The position numbers were made by a program, and so were the translations under genes. The notes beneath the pieces are model-generated. The model was given only the letters and a program-made list of their open reading frames with translations. It searched no databases and was not told the origin of the DNA. From contig CM055094.1 of NCBI GenBank assembly GCA_029204225.1, positions 21,321,987-21,385,986 of the forward strand: a DNA stretch of 64,000 bases, written 5' to 3'. The stretch comes from Diphasiastrum complanatum. Taxonomy: Eukaryota; Streptophyta; Lycopodiopsida; Lycopodiales; Lycopodiaceae. This document shows positions 9,691-21,763 of the stretch, one piece after another (the first letter of the stretch is position 1; every line of letters begins with the position of its first letter).

Positions 9691-10530
9691 TGAGTTAAAC
9701 ATGGGTCTATATGAGGCAAGGTGTATATATTGCAAAAAGCGAAAAGGAAGGTCTCCCCTTTTATCATATTTGGACAGATGTGTACAACCGGTAATTGGGT
9801 TAAAGGTAATTGTAATATTCAGAAAGTTCACCAAATTACATGTGTTGTCGTTTCCGTCTATCTCAAGGTATTCCAGGGGATAGATCCAAAAAGGATTGTC
9901 AGGTGTTCTTGGTTGAGTCTTGTCTAGGAAACATCCAACCGTATGATTATTGATAAGCATATATCGTCAATGTACCTGAACGAATATTTGAAGTCGTTTA
10001 TAAATTTAATTTCCCCTAATCTTGCAAGCCTCTTAATAAACTGCAATTTAAAAAAAGAAAGGTACCAATTACAAGACATTGGTGGATATGGAAAACCCAT
10101 TGGTATTCCCCCGACCTGTCGCCAAGTATGATCCCAAGTCTGATAACGCAATTGTCTATCAAATAGAAATTCCAAATGCAAAAGGTATTCTTGCGGTCTA
10201 CAGTACTCCATTCATATGAACCTGTATTTTTCAAAATCCATTTAAAATCATTGGTTCCAGATATTCGTTTGTATTTGAGCAATTTGATTTTGGCAATTTT
10301 AAATGCCAAACAAATCATTTTAGTCATAATAGTTTTCAAATCGTCAATCCCGTTCAAAGGAATATTGCTTTTTTGGGGGTAACCTAATTCTTTGCTTCCT
10401 GGTTTTTTGAGTTTGTAATGCAATTTGAGGCTGAAATTTTCAGCACACAAGGCTTGTAGGAGGGTGAGTTCCTTCATCCATCTAATGTGTGGTTTCAACA
10501 CATTTTGGGGCTGATTTTTTAGATTTGATA
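9646..10530 (-). pseudogene. Reverse transcriptase fragment, Penelope-like type
   Basis: On the minus strand three frames together give an RT. The upstream part (10501-10215) has KPHIRWMKELTLLQALCAEN and LPPKK-like spacer sequence. The core (10211-9924) has GIPMG at residues 35-39 and the catalytic YIDD at residues 80-83. The end (9960-9646) has NFLNITITFNP and YDKRGDLPFRFLQYIH. GIPMG, Y-I-D-D and the YDKR-D-PF motif downstream are typical of Penelope-like/telomerase-type RTs. At least two frameshifts make it defective. No GIY-YIG endonuclease was seen. Related truncated copies lie at 20106-20880 and 45376-45870. Confidence 0.55.
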
Positions 10531-10539
10531 CTTGTTGTT

Positions 10540-10740
10540 ATATATATATAGATCTCTAGGTCCACTCAAGCCTACGTGGCACAGGGCCCAGTTGACTTGA
10601 CATACAAGTTTATGGTAGGCCTACATGGCTTGCCACATGGCAACCCTCAAGCCTGCATGATTTGCCATGTGGTAGACCTACGTGGCTTGCCATGTGGTAG
10701 TGTGCGATAGGCTTCACAAATAGCAGACCACGTAGGCAGA
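10540..10740. repeat. T array 2 (short)
   Basis: Begins with a TA run and TAGATCTCTAGGTCCACTC, then CATGG/CACATG monomer pieces. It passes directly into the M-segment flank (CACACGTGTGGACGG near 10752). The histone-like ORF and most of its promoter are missing here. Confidence 0.8.
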
Positions 10741-10744
10741 GCCT

Positions 10745-11060
10745 GGTTGGCTCACACGTGTGGACGGTTGTATTATGCACCATAGATCTGATCCGCTGTT
10801 GGATCGACGAGTGTACGGCTTGGGTTTTATTGGTTTTAGCTATATAAATGTTGTTTGATAAGGTAAAACATTTCGCTAAGTTTTGGATTTTCACTCCCTG
10901 TAGCTCTTGGTGTGTGAACCAAATGCCATTCCACCTTAAAATCACCTATTCTAGGAACATTGAGTGGTGTGTCGCTCATATGATTCTCAATTATCTCTCG
11001 CTATTCTGTTTACTAAAAATCCAATATAGAATTTCATGATCATCTTTAAAACCTGTTTGA
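10745..11060 (-). pseudogene. M segment, copy 2
   Basis: The minus-strand coding-like stretch MSDTPLNVPRIGDFK continues in frame through EWHLVHTPRATGSENPKL, so this copy lacks the 14-bp deletion of copy 1. It is flanked by the constant sequence ATAGATCTGATCCG...GTTTTATTGG. Confidence 0.4.
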
Positions 11061-11710
11061 AACTTGTTTCATGTCTTTCGTCCTTTGGTGAGCTGGTAAG
11101 GTGGATCCTTTCAGATTTTTTCTCGACAGTGGAGCATATTCTATGGAAAGATCAATATGGAGATGATATTTAGACATCTTAATAATCGATAGATTAATCT
11201 AGTAGAAAACCAACTTGTTATATATCTTGTAAGCTATTAAAACTCGTCTTAATTATAAAAAAAATTAATTGGAAAAGTTTGAAATGACCTTGGCGCTCTT
11301 TTTGATCCATCACACTCCAAGTTTCTTGCTTTATATGCAAAATCAAAGCTTTGCAGTTATGAGCAAAATAAGCAAAATATTTTTTCAATAGATGTGTGCT
11401 GAAATTGCAAATTTTTGAATTACAAAAATTCGAGATAACCTTGCCGCTCCATTTGATCCAACACACTCCGTATTTTCTGAATTTCAAGATTCACGTTGGC
11501 GCTCATTGTGATCCAAAATAATCAAAGTTTCTTGCCATGATTTTCAGATCGATAAGACTGTTTTTCTTTGATGTGAACGCTTTAGTAGATGGAAAGAAAA
11601 CTTTGATGTGCAATACGATATGCATTTACATGAGAAGTCATGTTAGTTAATGGTAGAAAATAGAATCTTGAAGTATGGACCCCATGCGTTGCAGCTACCC
11701 AACTTCCAAT
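11061..11710 (-). pseudogene. U segment, copy 2
   Basis: Carries the N-segment start region with its flank, then the three-unit motif (ETWSVMDQKERQGHFKL at about 11325-11275, then the LDQMERQGYL-type unit and the final unit). It ends near KILFSTIN at about 11660. The N segment proper is deleted between 11090 and 11100. Homology to U stops at about 11712, where the E block joins. Confidence 0.4.
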
Positions 11711-11711
11711 T

Positions 11712-12660
11712 CATGAGTTTTATGAGGTTGAAGTTCTAGTTTTTCTACAAATCAACTTCCTCTGAAAGTTTCTTTTTGGTGGAAATGATGCTATTTTTAC
11801 AAAGTGTAGGCTAATCTATAATGGCAGAGATCGAGTTCACAGCTCACCATGATTGTGATCATTTGCAAGTAGCCTATTTTAAGCAAATTGTGCTGCACTT
11901 TCGTGTTATCTTAGCACATTTGAATGTAGCTTGTGATATTATTGGTTCGATATTCTAGTAGCTTTTTTGCACCATTTAAGGTAAGAGAAAGAGAGCACAA
12001 TCAAATAATGATGCAATAGGTTCTAGAAAAATGTAAATTTGTTGTTCCGGTATCTCCAATTTCTAGGAATTTGGGCATGAAGGCAATCCGGCTTGAATCA
12101 TGCACAGAAAAATTGATGAGTGTTTGCCATCTTGTTTGCATGTATGTGATGTTTTTTGTTGTTTAATTATATCGATGTCGATTGAAACTATGATAGCTTC
12201 GTGGTTGTCATTCGTAATATTAAAAGTTTTTTTTCACCTTATCTTGGGGCAAGTTCACAAATAGCAAGGTAACAAATTGGGACTCGGCAAGAACTCACTC
12301 CAAATGACTTTTTGAGCTTCACTAACTTGTTCTCATGAATTTATCATTGTGTCTAACTTGCCATATACCAATTTTATAAGTATTTGCTTGATCCTTTACT
12401 CTTAAATGCACCATAATGCTACCTCCCTTTGCATGTGCCATAGTCCTAGAGCTCTAAAATTAACAATGTATACACATGTATGGAAGTTTTCAAGACATAC
12501 TGATGTTTTTGCATCCATTTGTCTTTAAGCTTAAACATGTTCTTTGTAGTTCCTGAGAAGTTCAAGGAGGAGGCAGTTCTACATCCAATTTTTATGCAAA
12601 TTCAATCTAGTTTCCATTCTTGTTAACATTAATAGATATGATTTGGCTTAAGATCGGGTA
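11712..12660 (+). other. E block, 3' part, with an uninterrupted copia target site
   Basis: Same sequence as 48540-49020 joined to 54886-55255. A small intact ORF, 11821-11958 (+, 45 residues, MAEIEFTAHHDCDHLQVAY...), is also intact at 48653-48790. A good splice-donor match AAG|GTAAGA follows near 11982. The ATAGC at 12193-12197 is the empty equivalent of the copia insertion at 49025. No family recognised. Confidence 0.5.
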
Positions 12661-12668
12661 GGATCTTA

Positions 12669-13633
12669 TTGAGAGGTCAAGTTTTGAGCTTTCTCAAGTC
12701 CCTAGGTAGCGGGATATCTAGTCTTTTAATCATTGCTATTTTGCATCTATTCAAGAAGAAGCAAACTCAAAGTCCAGCAAATCTTGGTCAAGAGGAAGAG
12801 GAGATCTCTCATGAAGATTTCATCATGATGTCAAGTTTCTCTTCTTCAAGCATAAGAGGTGAAGACCCTTGGTGGATAGATAGTGGGGCTAGCTCCCACA
12901 TGACAAGTAAGAGGGAGTATTTTTCAACCTTATCTACCTACGAAGGACCTATCAAGTCAATTTTTACAACAAATAATTATGCTTGTAAGATAGAAGGAAT
13001 AGGATCCATACCTTTATGCTTGGGATTTTCAAGGAAAATCAAGATTGATGGACTACTTTACATTTCTAGTATCACTAAGAACTTGCTTAGTGTAGGACAA
13101 TTGCTTGACAATGGTTTGATTGTGGAGTTCGCCACAAATACATGTAACACCAAGAAGGATGGCAAGATCATTGCTAAAGGCATAAGGTTTGGAAGATTGT
13201 TCAAACTAGATGCCTATGTGGATGCTAGCAAAGGAGACCAAGCTATCCAACCATATTCTACGGCACAAAAGACTTGGCCACATCAACTCAAAATCCATGG
13301 AGATCATGTGCAAGGAGGAGCTTGCCTCAGGACTTCCAAGATCCTTAGTAAAGTCTATATGATGTTCCAACTCTCTACAATGACAACATTTCAGTCCAAC
13401 ACCTTGCAACCAACCCAATCTTCCATGCAAGACCAAAACATATCGAGATCTCTCATCATTTTTTGTCAGAAAAGGTGCAATCTAAGGAGATATCTTTGGA
13501 GCATGTGGCAAGTAGTGAATGTGTTGCTGATATCCTCACTAAACCACTTCAAAGAGCTGCATTTGTGAAGTTAAGGTCAGCCCTAGGGTTGATAGCAATT
13601 CTATGTTATCTTCAAACTAGTTGTGAGGAGGAG
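12669..13633 (+). pseudogene. Internally deleted Ty1/copia element (copia B), copy 1
   Basis: The end of Gag (KKKQTQSPANLGQEEEE) is followed by the protease WWIDSGASSHMT and the pre-integrase linker region (LLSVGQLLDNGLIVEF). After about 13330 the sequence jumps straight to the RNase H end: in another frame NDNISVQHLATNPIFHARPK, HIEISHHF and ECVADILTKPLQRAAF. Integrase and the entire reverse transcriptase are missing. The copy at 55255-56107 has the same junction, so the deletion predates the duplication. The second half of the long ORF (12669-13568) is out of frame with the RNase H and meaningless. A polypurine tract GAGGAGGAG precedes the 3' LTR. Confidence 0.75.
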
Positions 13634-14290
13634 TGTTAAATTTACACAAGCTAGTTTGCATAAATTCCACTTGTAAATGACTTTGAGGCCATGATGTGGG
13701 ATGTCACACATGCCAAAAGCATAGGATACCTTATTCTAAGTCAAATTATTAACCTAGCTTTGGAATGGTACCTTTGGAATGTGTCCAAAGAGTGCATAGA
13801 TAGGGTAGAAAAAAAGTAGGAGCTTAAAATAGTAGTTTTTGCATTGTTTTTGGATCTCGAGGTATCGACCCTAAATAGGGTGGATCAACTGGATCTTTAG
13901 GCTGGATGTTAGGGTTAGGTTGTGATGATTACATAGAAGCCGTAATACGCTCAAATTCGAGCTCTACATGTATAAATATGTGATGGGATTTCCATCCAAT
14001 TATGAGCAAAATTGAGATTTTCCTTCTTGACTAGTTTGAGTCTATGATTTGACTGATGAACGCTATTGGCTTATGATTTTTTATGATCATTGAATGAGAT
14101 TGGAGTTGTAGGTACAGTATGCAGGCAGCAGCAAGCCGTACATCCACTTGTGTGAAGAGTTTTGAAGATAATTCATGGAGTTCAAGCCAAGATAGACCAT
14201 GAATCAATGCATTGATTAGTAATCTAGCTTCTAGATCTTGTTTGGATTTTAAGTAGGTGCTTTCTCCATCATTTCTAGAATCAAATGGGT
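13634..14290 (+). repeat. 3' LTR of copia B (right end approximate)
   Basis: Starts TGTTAAATTTACACAAGC directly after the polypurine tract. It contains a TATA-like TATAAATA (near 13971) and a GTAGGTACAGTATGCAGGCAG segment that parallels the R/U5 region of the intact copia at 49025. The right boundary was not established, since no second LTR of this family is complete in the window. Part of it (13692-13905) recurs inverted at 56645-56852. Confidence 0.55.
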
Positions 14291-15160
14291 TTATTTTGCT
14301 GTATTTTTATCAAAAAGAACCCCAACCTCCTACTAGTGGAAAAGTGGGTGATAAATGGGAGTTTGCTTATGTCCTAGTTCAGGATAAATGTGGTTACAGT
14401 TGTCAAGGAAATTGGGGAAGAGGTGCCAATTGACACTGCAATGGCTCCTTCAAAAAAACAAAAAATGTAAATGATCTTGATGATTTCTGGGAGTAATGAA
14501 TTCTCTTTTATTTTCGAAACAATTGCGTTTATAATTCTTGAAATATTGTGTATTGAAATCTTTTTGATTAATTTAATGTTTTTAAATTTGTTTGTATTAA
14601 AAATATAGATTTAGCAGTTTTTTAATGATTTAAATATTAGCCAAACTAAAATTGCAACGAACTGTCAGGTTTTTCATATTTTAATTTTTCGTTGTGTTTA
14701 TATAAGAAGTTTTTAGAAATAATTTCATTTGCAATCATTTAATGTTTAAATATAAGTAAAGATTTAAATACTGATTAAAATTTTGTCATAATTTAAAAAA
14801 TATTTTTCTTGATACAAGAATTGTAATTTAAAACACTTTTAAAATTTTAAAAAAAACATTGAAAACTTTTGTTTTAATAAGCAAAAAGGTTTTTTTTTAG
14901 TTATTCTAATGGTTGTGTCCAATGATTTTATCTTGAATAGTATTATTATTTCATATAAGCTAATTTGCAATTATTAACAAAAATCTATTAACAAAATTTT
15001 AGTAGGTCGATTAATTTTCTTGCGAAATACAACTTTTTTTTTAGCATTACAATATCTTTATTTGAAGCATTTTAAATATGGATATTTTTTTTATAAAATT
15101 AAAAAAAAAAAGCGACAAAAAAAAATTGGGTCTCCATGTCATTTTTTTTTTTTGGGGTCA
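14291..15160. other. AT-rich spacer, no gene seen
   Basis: Low-complexity AT-rich sequence. From about 14780 it is a copy of 6955-7320. Nothing coding is supported. Confidence 0.65.
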
Positions 15161-15990
15161 TCGTGTCTCATGATGAACAATCTTAGTAAATTCTTCCCTG
15201 GTGCATTTTTCCAAAATCAGATGAATGGCTTTTTTCTTTGGCTACACAAGCTCGTCAGAGATGTTGTCAAGTCACACCTACTTTTCTCTTTTTACGCCAG
15301 CACATGATTGATTTGCTGTAAACCCTTCTGCTAAACTCCTTGCCAACTTAGGAGATGCTGAAAACATCAGAGAGATTGAACGCCTCCTCAAAAGACCAAA
15401 TTTTTTCACTGTCCAAGATAAATTCTTCCAAAACTCAAATGAAAGACCTGGTTCTTTCAATCTAAACAACCCTAGTTCGGTGGTTTCTGGACAAAATATG
15501 GGAAAAAGAAAGAAGTATACATGATATAATGGAAAGGAAGGACAAGGCAGTGGTGCAAAAAAAGACTTACGGGCTAAAAGACTGAACTTTTACAGGTATT
15601 AACTAGCTCGTAGGATGACGAGGATCTGCTGAGAAGAACTCTCACTAGGAATATGGTGGATCGACTACAGCTCAGCATGCGCAAGGACAAGGCGGTTACG
15701 CTACTGTAATAGAATGTTTGAGACCATTCATGTGAGGCACTTTTACACTTGTATTTTATTACAAATCTTTGGCCTTATATACACAAGTCCTTCCATGATA
15801 TTGTGTTTGCTTGGTCATACTTACCTAACATCAAAAGTGAATGGTACTTTCTGTTTGATGTTTTCTGCAATTTTGAAATTGAAAATCTATCTTTTCTTGC
15901 TCTTTTCTAAAACATTTCAAAGAATTCATTTCAGAAAAATTTGATTATGTGCTAACAACGGACTGCAATATAATTAGAAGTATGTACCTC
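15161..15990 (+). pseudogene. Plus-strand exon-like piece, copy 2
   Basis: Same layout as 7300-8170, with the SSVVSGQNMGKRKKYT end at about 15475-15520 and the DDEDLLRRTLTRNMVDRLQL exon after TTTTACAG near 15594. As in copy 1 a TAG precedes DDEDL. Short deletions distinguish it from copy 1, for example after AAGGCGG at 15694. Confidence 0.35.
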
Positions 15991-15999
15991 AGAAAATCT

Positions 16000-16292
16000 T
16001 AGCTATTTAGGAAAAACATCATTGAACTCTTGTTTTAAATCTTGCATTAGAAGTTGTTCTTGATGCTAATTTTTGGTGTTAAAGCATGTTAACACCTTCA
16101 CATCATTATTCAGATCACAATGCATACGAGATTTTAAAACAAGATGAAAAAGCTCATACTTGAAATCATGTAGTTGTTCCATAACTTCCGCCGAGCAAAC
16201 CATCAATGACGGGAGTACATTAGTCTCCCCATAAATAGAGACTATCTGGTCAAACTTATCTTTAAATACCATAGTATGGTTTTTAAAATCTA
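16000..16292 (-). pseudogene. Ty3/gypsy-like protease-RT linker fragment
   Basis: The minus strand from 16272 reads FKDKFDQIVSIYGETNVLPS to HLVLKSRMHCDLN, homologous to 8420-8233, and continues to the NDVFPK-like end. It is cut off at 16292, where the 36-bp VNTR segment begins in mid-sequence. Confidence 0.55.
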
Positions 16293-16915
16293 TTTACAAG
16301 TGGAGTCTCGGCTCGATCGACTGTGGAGTGCTTCGGATCAGTCGACTTTTGATGGACTTGGCTCAGTCAACTTTGTATGCAGAGTATCGACGCTCAGCTT
16401 GGTCCACAGTGAATGCATAGTATGGACGCTCCGCTCGGTCCACGGTGATTGCAGAGTATGGGGGCTCGGCTCTATGAGCAGTGTATGTAGAGTATTGCTC
16501 GGCAGTGTATGGAGACTAGAAATTTGTGGAAAAATTTGGAGCAATGTCGCTCTGATAGGATGTGGAAACAATGATGTTTCTTCACGATAACGTACTAGTA
16601 GAGAGACTTCAACCCCAATCGGTGTTGAATGTGTGGTTTTGACAAGCTCCAGTAGCACTACCCCTCAGCATTCTCATGCTAGTTTTGACGATTTTTGTGT
16701 AATGTAGCAAGTCTCGGCAGCTTAGGGTTTTTGAAAATGGATGATGATGGCACTCTGGATCCGTGGTGGATGTATGTAGATGGTGTCCAAGGATGCGAAG
16801 GAGTAATCAAGCATGGTCGTAGCAAATGATAGATCGCCACTAATAGATGGAAAATCAGTCCTTTGAAGCTATAGCTTTTCAAAGCTTCTGAATTCCATTT
16901 CCATGCCTGAAGAAG
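16293..16915 (-). pseudogene. 36-bp coding VNTR segment, copy 2, with upstream part
   Basis: Minus-strand 12-residue repeats (SVHTMHSLWTKL type) lie at 16390-16500, preceded upstream by FPHPIRATLLQIFPQ. Further upstream (16882-16679) is the segment containing HPWTPSTYIHHGSRVPSSS or, in another frame, DYSFASLDTIYIHPP. The junction at 16293 fuses it to a gypsy remnant, so its 3' half is missing. Confidence 0.4.
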
Positions 16916-17990
16916 GAAGTGCCAGCATCAAATCTTCTCCCATCAGAGTTTGTTTTCATTTCCTAAAAAGCATGCGTGGCAATAAAGCATGATATTGTGA
17001 CTTTTTGTAATGTTCTGCAACATTTGCTTACATACATAGCTACACCAAATGAGAAAATTAAAGACCTAGATTCTTAAAGAGTTTTATGAGGTTGAAATTC
17101 TTGTTTTTCTACAAATCAACTTCCTCTGAAAGTTTCTTTATGGTGGAAATGATGCTATTTATACCAAGTGTAGGCTAATTTGTACTGGAAAAGATCGAGT
17201 TTGCAGCTCACCATGATTATGATCATTTGCAAGTAGCCTATTATAAGCAAATTGTGCTGCACTTTCGTGTTATCTTAGCACATTCGAATGTAGCTTGTGA
17301 TATTATTGGTTCGATATTCTATTAGCTTTTTTGCGCCATTTAAGGTAAGAGAAAGAGAGCACAATCTTTAACGCTTGCTTCTTGTACAACCAAATTACCT
17401 TCCAATTTTTTCAAGCCTATTTGCGGTAAAGTGTCTCACATCTCTATGGAACATATGCACAAAAGTGAATCACTTTCTGCCACAAGATGATAGTGATACA
17501 TTGTGCACAAGGGAATCACGTTGTTGATAAGTTGGATTCACATTTACATCATGAAGCAAATAGTCTTGTAAATTTCGTGTCAAGTGGATTGGAAGCTCGC
17601 TCCAATTGATGTTGAGATTAATATATCATGCTATCTCTAGCCTAATAGCCACACACTAGATGTTTGGATCCAGAAAATATTCACACAAAGGGACATAGGT
17701 CTACCACGTAGGTCTGCCACGTAGATTTCAATCAATCAAAAGGAAGGTAGATCCTTATCTTTGGTACTATAATAGCTAGTTCTTAGACTTATTGAGATCT
17801 TAGAAATTAAATTTTAGGGTCAGCCCAAAGTTTTTGACAAGTGCTCATCAAGTGAATGCAATTCTAGTCAAGATTGTGTTCAATTTTGCTTGATTTGTGA
17901 GATATTTGGATTGATTATAGCATGATGATTCAACTGATCTTGTAGGAATGATTTGAAGAGGCATATTTATGTGCATATGATTCCTTTTGG
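16903..17990 (+). other. E block, copy 2
   Basis: Opens with the plus-strand stretch EEGSASIKSSPIRVCFHFLK, then CNVLQHLLTYIATPNEKIKD. The 45-residue small ORF seen at 48653 has lost its ATG here (CTG near 17185). A splice-donor-like AAG|GTAAGA follows at about 17344. The remainder to 17990 is shared with 23990-24590 and contains no recognisable gene. It ends at the copia gag fragment. Confidence 0.45.
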
Positions 17991-18017
17991 TTCAGGTTAG
18001 GTGAATCCTATATCCTT

Positions 18018-18672
18018 GTGAAGTCGAGATCAAGGAGGAGGCAGTCGAGATCAATGAATGCATATCTTTTGGATTCACATGATAGATTGAATGCTTCTAA
18101 TTATTCAATTTGGATGCTAAGAATGGAATCAATCATTATTTTACAAGATCTAATGGATATAGTGAGTGGTGAAGAGGATGAGCCTATTCACCCTCAAGAA
18201 GCTGCAAAATACAAAAGGAGGTGCAAGGTTGCTCTCCATTGTATAAAATGAATGTGGCTCATGAGCTTCTGAAGGAGGTAGGTGCTTGCATCTTGGCTCA
18301 AGAATCATGAAAAACTCTTCAAAAGATATATGAATCCAAGAATACTTCAAGGTTGATATTCTTGAAGAATCAAATCCATATGTGCTGAGAGTCAAGGACT
18401 TAAACAAAGAGCTTGCTCACATAGGAGATTCCATTAAGGAAAGTGAACTTGTTCAAGCAATCTTGAATGGTTTAGGTATGGATTTTGCTAACTTGGTGCA
18501 AGGCTATGCAGTCATGGGCAAGTTGCCTTCACTTGAAGATCTCCAAGGATTCCTCATGGTCGAGGAGAGTAGGAGAACTCACATCAAGTCAAGGATGGAG
18601 AAGCTCTCCCTCAATGATGGAGATGACAAGGCTCTTTTCATCAAGATCAAGAGAAAATACAAAGGCAAAGGT
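18018..18672 (+). pseudogene. Copia B gag fragment, copy 1
   Basis: Gag start MNAYLLDSHDRLNASNYSIW (from about 18057), homologous to the Gag start of the intact element at 50287. It is followed by a stop near 18250 and, in other frames, ELVQAILNGLGMDFANLVQG and KLPSLEDLQGFLMVEESR. At 18672 it is cut off inside the lysine-rich region and fused to T array 3, so the open frame 18382-18852 is a chimera. Confidence 0.7.
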
Positions 18673-19075
18673 GTTGGCTTGCCACACAAGCCTATGGCAA
18701 GCCTATGTGGTATCCTGCGACATGCTTACATGGGAAGCATCAGAAATATGCCATGCCTATGTGGCCTGCCATGCAAGCCTATGGTTTATCTCATGACATG
18801 CCTACATGGCTTGCCACATGGCAACTTGGGAGCCCCTGCTCTCTCTCTCTAGCTCCACTCAAGCCTACATGGCAGAGCTTGGTTTGCTTGCCACACAAGC
18901 CTATGGCAAGCCTATGTGCTAGCCTGTGGCATGCTTACGTAGGAAGCATCAGAAACATGCCATGCCTATGTGGCCTGCCACGCAAGCCTATGGTAGGCCT
19001 GTGTGGTTTGCCAAGTGGCAACTTTTGAGCCCACCTATATATATATATAGATCTCTAGGTCCACTCAAGCCTACG
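18673..19075. repeat. T array 3
   Basis: About two monomers, beginning abruptly at the gag junction and ending with a TA run and TAGATCTCTAGGTCC. It adjoins the histone-like copy 2. Confidence 0.85.
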
Positions 19076-19108
19076 TGGCACAGGGCCCAGTTGGCTTGAC
19101 ATACAAGG

Positions 19109-19567
19109 TTATGGTAGGCCTACATGGCTTGCCACATGGCAACCCTCAAGCCTGCATGATTTGCCATGTGGCATACCACTGTCATAGGTGTTTCGAAACC
19201 TCGTGACAAGAAGCATGTCCTTGGGCATCAGTGTCACCCTCATGCCATGAATGGAACACAACATCGAATCCTCAAACAATTTTGTCTGGAAGTCCTCGTA
19301 TGCAATATGGAGGGCCTCCAATGCAGCGATATTCCACCTCACTGCATAGGGCAGATGCGTGGTCATATCTTGTGTAACCTCCCTCACAGCCCGGTACAAG
19401 GCTGCTTTTAGGATCACAAGTTTGGTGTACCTCTTCAAGGCCCTGATGTCCCTCAACCATGGACGGCGAGGTCTTCTGCGTCTTTGTAGACATATGGGTT
19501 TAGATGTCTGGGGATAGGATGGTTGAACAAAATGGGTAAGCCTAGCAGTTTGCTTCGTCCGAGCCAT
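19109..19567 (-). CDS. Histone H3-fold protein, CENH3-like, copy 2
   Basis: The 152-residue ORF has the same architecture as copy 1: MARTKQTAR tail, WLRDIRALKRYTKL, RW before helix 2, LFEDSMLCSIH, RVTLMPKD. Differences are mostly missense, such as R18Y and G31R, Q45K in the alpha-N/alpha-1 region, K109M in loop 2 and M122T. No stop or frameshift interrupts the core. The C-terminal extension after about residue 125 comes from the T-array flank. The TATA box lies 338 bp upstream (19905-19913), and its ACGT array is cut short at about 20105 by an RT fragment. Confidence 0.75.
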   Translation of the reverse strand: MARTKQTARLTHFVQPSYPQTSKPICLQRRRRPRRPWLRDIRALKRYTKLVILKAALYRAVREVTQDMTTHLPYAVRWNIAALEALHIAYEDFQTKLFEDSMLCSIHGMRVTLMPKDMLLVTRFRNTYDSGMPHGKSCRLEGCHVASHVGLP

Positions 19568-19904
19568 TGACGCCGGATATCTATACCATGCGAGGACAGA
19601 GATACAACAGAAGAGAGAGCTAAATTATCTTGTGTAATGGCGACACTGAGAACTCTAAGGGTGATATCGCTACACCGCGAGAGAGTGGCAGAGACAGGCG
19701 GGGAGAGGCAGGGGCTTGCATGATGGCGATGCTGGGAAAGTCAAGCTGATATCGCTACGACGTGAGAGGGTGTAAGGAATAGGCCTAGGGACGAGGTAGC
19801 ATGCATGATGGCGATATCACGAATGCAGGTCGTATGGAAGCATTGAAACATGACAGCAAATTACGAGAAAACCTATACAATCCCCAGGAATGGACTTATA
19901 TAGG

Positions 19905-20105
19905 AGAAAGAAGTTGGCACGTGTGAATCCCAGCGACACGTGGCCCAGTCAGTAGCTGACATGTGGAACCACACGTGTGTATACGCATGTGTGAAACTGC
20001 ACGTCTGGATCAACACGTGTGCGATCCCATGTGGGGACACGTGGCCGAATGGATCAGTGACATGTGTTCTTGCACGTATCGGCTCGCATGTGTGGTCACG
20101 TGGCC
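19905..20105 (-). promoter_or_regulatory. Promoter of histone-like copy 2, truncated
   Basis: CTATATAAG on the minus strand, then about half of the ACGT/G-box array. The array stops at TCACGTGGCCC (20105), where a Penelope-like fragment is fused. The distal hexamer-bearing part is lost. Confidence 0.5.
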
Positions 20106-20915
20106 CCGGTAATTGGGTTAAAGGTGATTGTAATATTCAGAAAGTTCACCAAATTACATGTGTTGTCATTTCCGTCTATCTCAAGGTATTCCAGGGGATA
20201 GATCCAAAAAGGATTGTCAGGTATTCTTGGTTAAGTCTTGTCCAGGAAACGTCCAACCCTAAACCGTCAATGTACCTGAACGAATATTTGAAGTCGTTGA
20301 TAAATTTAATTTTCCCTAATCTTGCAAGCCCCTTAATAAACTGCATTTCAAAAAAAAGAAAGGTACCAATTACAAGACATTGCTGAATATGAAAAACCCA
20401 TTGGTATTCCCCCGACCTGTCACCAAGTATGATCCCCAAGTCTGATAATGCAATTGTCTATCAAATAGGAATTCTAAATGCATAAGGTATTCTTGCGATC
20501 TATAGTACTCCATTCATATGAACCCGTATTTTTCGAAGCCCATTTAAAATCATTGGTTTCAGATATTCGTTTGTGTTTGAGCAATTTGATTTTGGCAATA
20601 TTAAATGCCAAACAAATCATTTTAGTCATAATAGTTTTCAAATCGTCAATCCCCTTCAAAGGAATATTGCTTTTTTGGGGGTAACCTAATTCTTTGCTTG
20701 CTGGTTTTTTGAGTTTGTAATGCAATTTCAGGCTGAAATTTTCAGCACACAAGGCTTGTAGGAGGGCGAGTTCCTGCATCCATCTAATGTGTGGTTTCGA
20801 CACATTTTGGTATTGAGTTTTTAGATTTGATACTTGCTATTTTTTGTGTCTTTTAGGGCACATTTAGGGTTTGAAAAAGTTTATCTTCTTGGCTGGTTTT
20901 TATGGCAAGAGATTT
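20106..20915 (-). pseudogene. Penelope-like RT fragment, copy 2
   Basis: Homologous to 9790-10530. The upstream part (20803-20474) is open, with KPHIRWMQELALLQALCAEN. The catalytic region is damaged: where copy 1 has YIDD, this copy reads YIDG after a short deletion near 20262. It is truncated on its downstream side at 20105. Confidence 0.55.
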
Positions 20916-20922
20916 GAGCCCA

Positions 20923-20956
<34 letters not shown>

Positions 20957-21690
20957 TATCTAGGTCCACTCAAGCCTATGTGGCACAGGGCCCAGTTGAC
21001 TTGACATACAAGGTTATGGTAGGCCTACATGGCTTGCAACATGGCAACCCTCAAGCCTGGATGATTTGCCATGTGGTAGACCTACGTGGCTTGCCATGTG
21101 GTAGTGTGAGATAGGCTTCGCAAATAGCAGACCACGTAGGCAGAGGCTGTTGGCTTGCCAGCCTATGATGGGCCTACGTGGCTTGCCACGTGGCTAACCC
21201 CAAGCCTGCATGATTTGCCACATGGCAGTCATATGTGACTTGACAAGTGGGCACCTATGACAACCTTGGTTGATCGCAGGCCTATGTGGCCTGCTACACA
21301 AGTCTATGGTAGGCCATGTGGTAAACCACACAAGCCTATGGTAGGTCATGTGGTAAACCACACAAGCCTATGGTAGGACTATGACATTGGCTACCTGGCA
21401 GTTTATGAGCCCCCTCTTTCTCTCTCTAGTTCCACTCAGGCCTACGTGGCAAAGTCTGGATGGCTTGCAACACAAGCCTATGTTAGACCTACGTGTTTGC
21501 AAACCCTAAGTTGCAAGACTTGCCACGAGGTAGACCTACATGGTTTTCCATGTGGCAGGCCTACGTGGCTTTCCATGTAGTAGCTTGTGAGATCCACCTC
21601 TTTCTCTCTCTATATCCACTCAAGCCTACATGGCAGAGCCTGGTTGTCTTGCGACACAAGCCTATGGCAAGCTTATGTAGAAACCTTGTT
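20916..21690. repeat. T array 4
   Basis: Begins with a long TA run (about 20924-20953), then variable CATGG/CACATG monomers. Two short tandem copies of GTAAACCACACAAGCCTATG lie near 21311-21371, with extra monomers ending in CTTTCTCTCTCTA. No gene supported. Confidence 0.8.
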
Positions 21691-21763
21691 TACTGATTCC
21701 CTATCAATCTATTGATTCTTCTCCCTAAGATCTGTTACAGTTCGCCACGTTCTTGGTTGGGTT

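Noticed and set aside
12669-13568. 299-residue ORF taken as one protein
   Set aside because: Its second half is out of frame with the RNase H end it overlaps; the real product is a deleted polyprotein.
18382-18852. 156-residue ORF fusing copia Gag with T-array sequence
   Set aside because: A chimera at a rearrangement junction (18672), not a gene.
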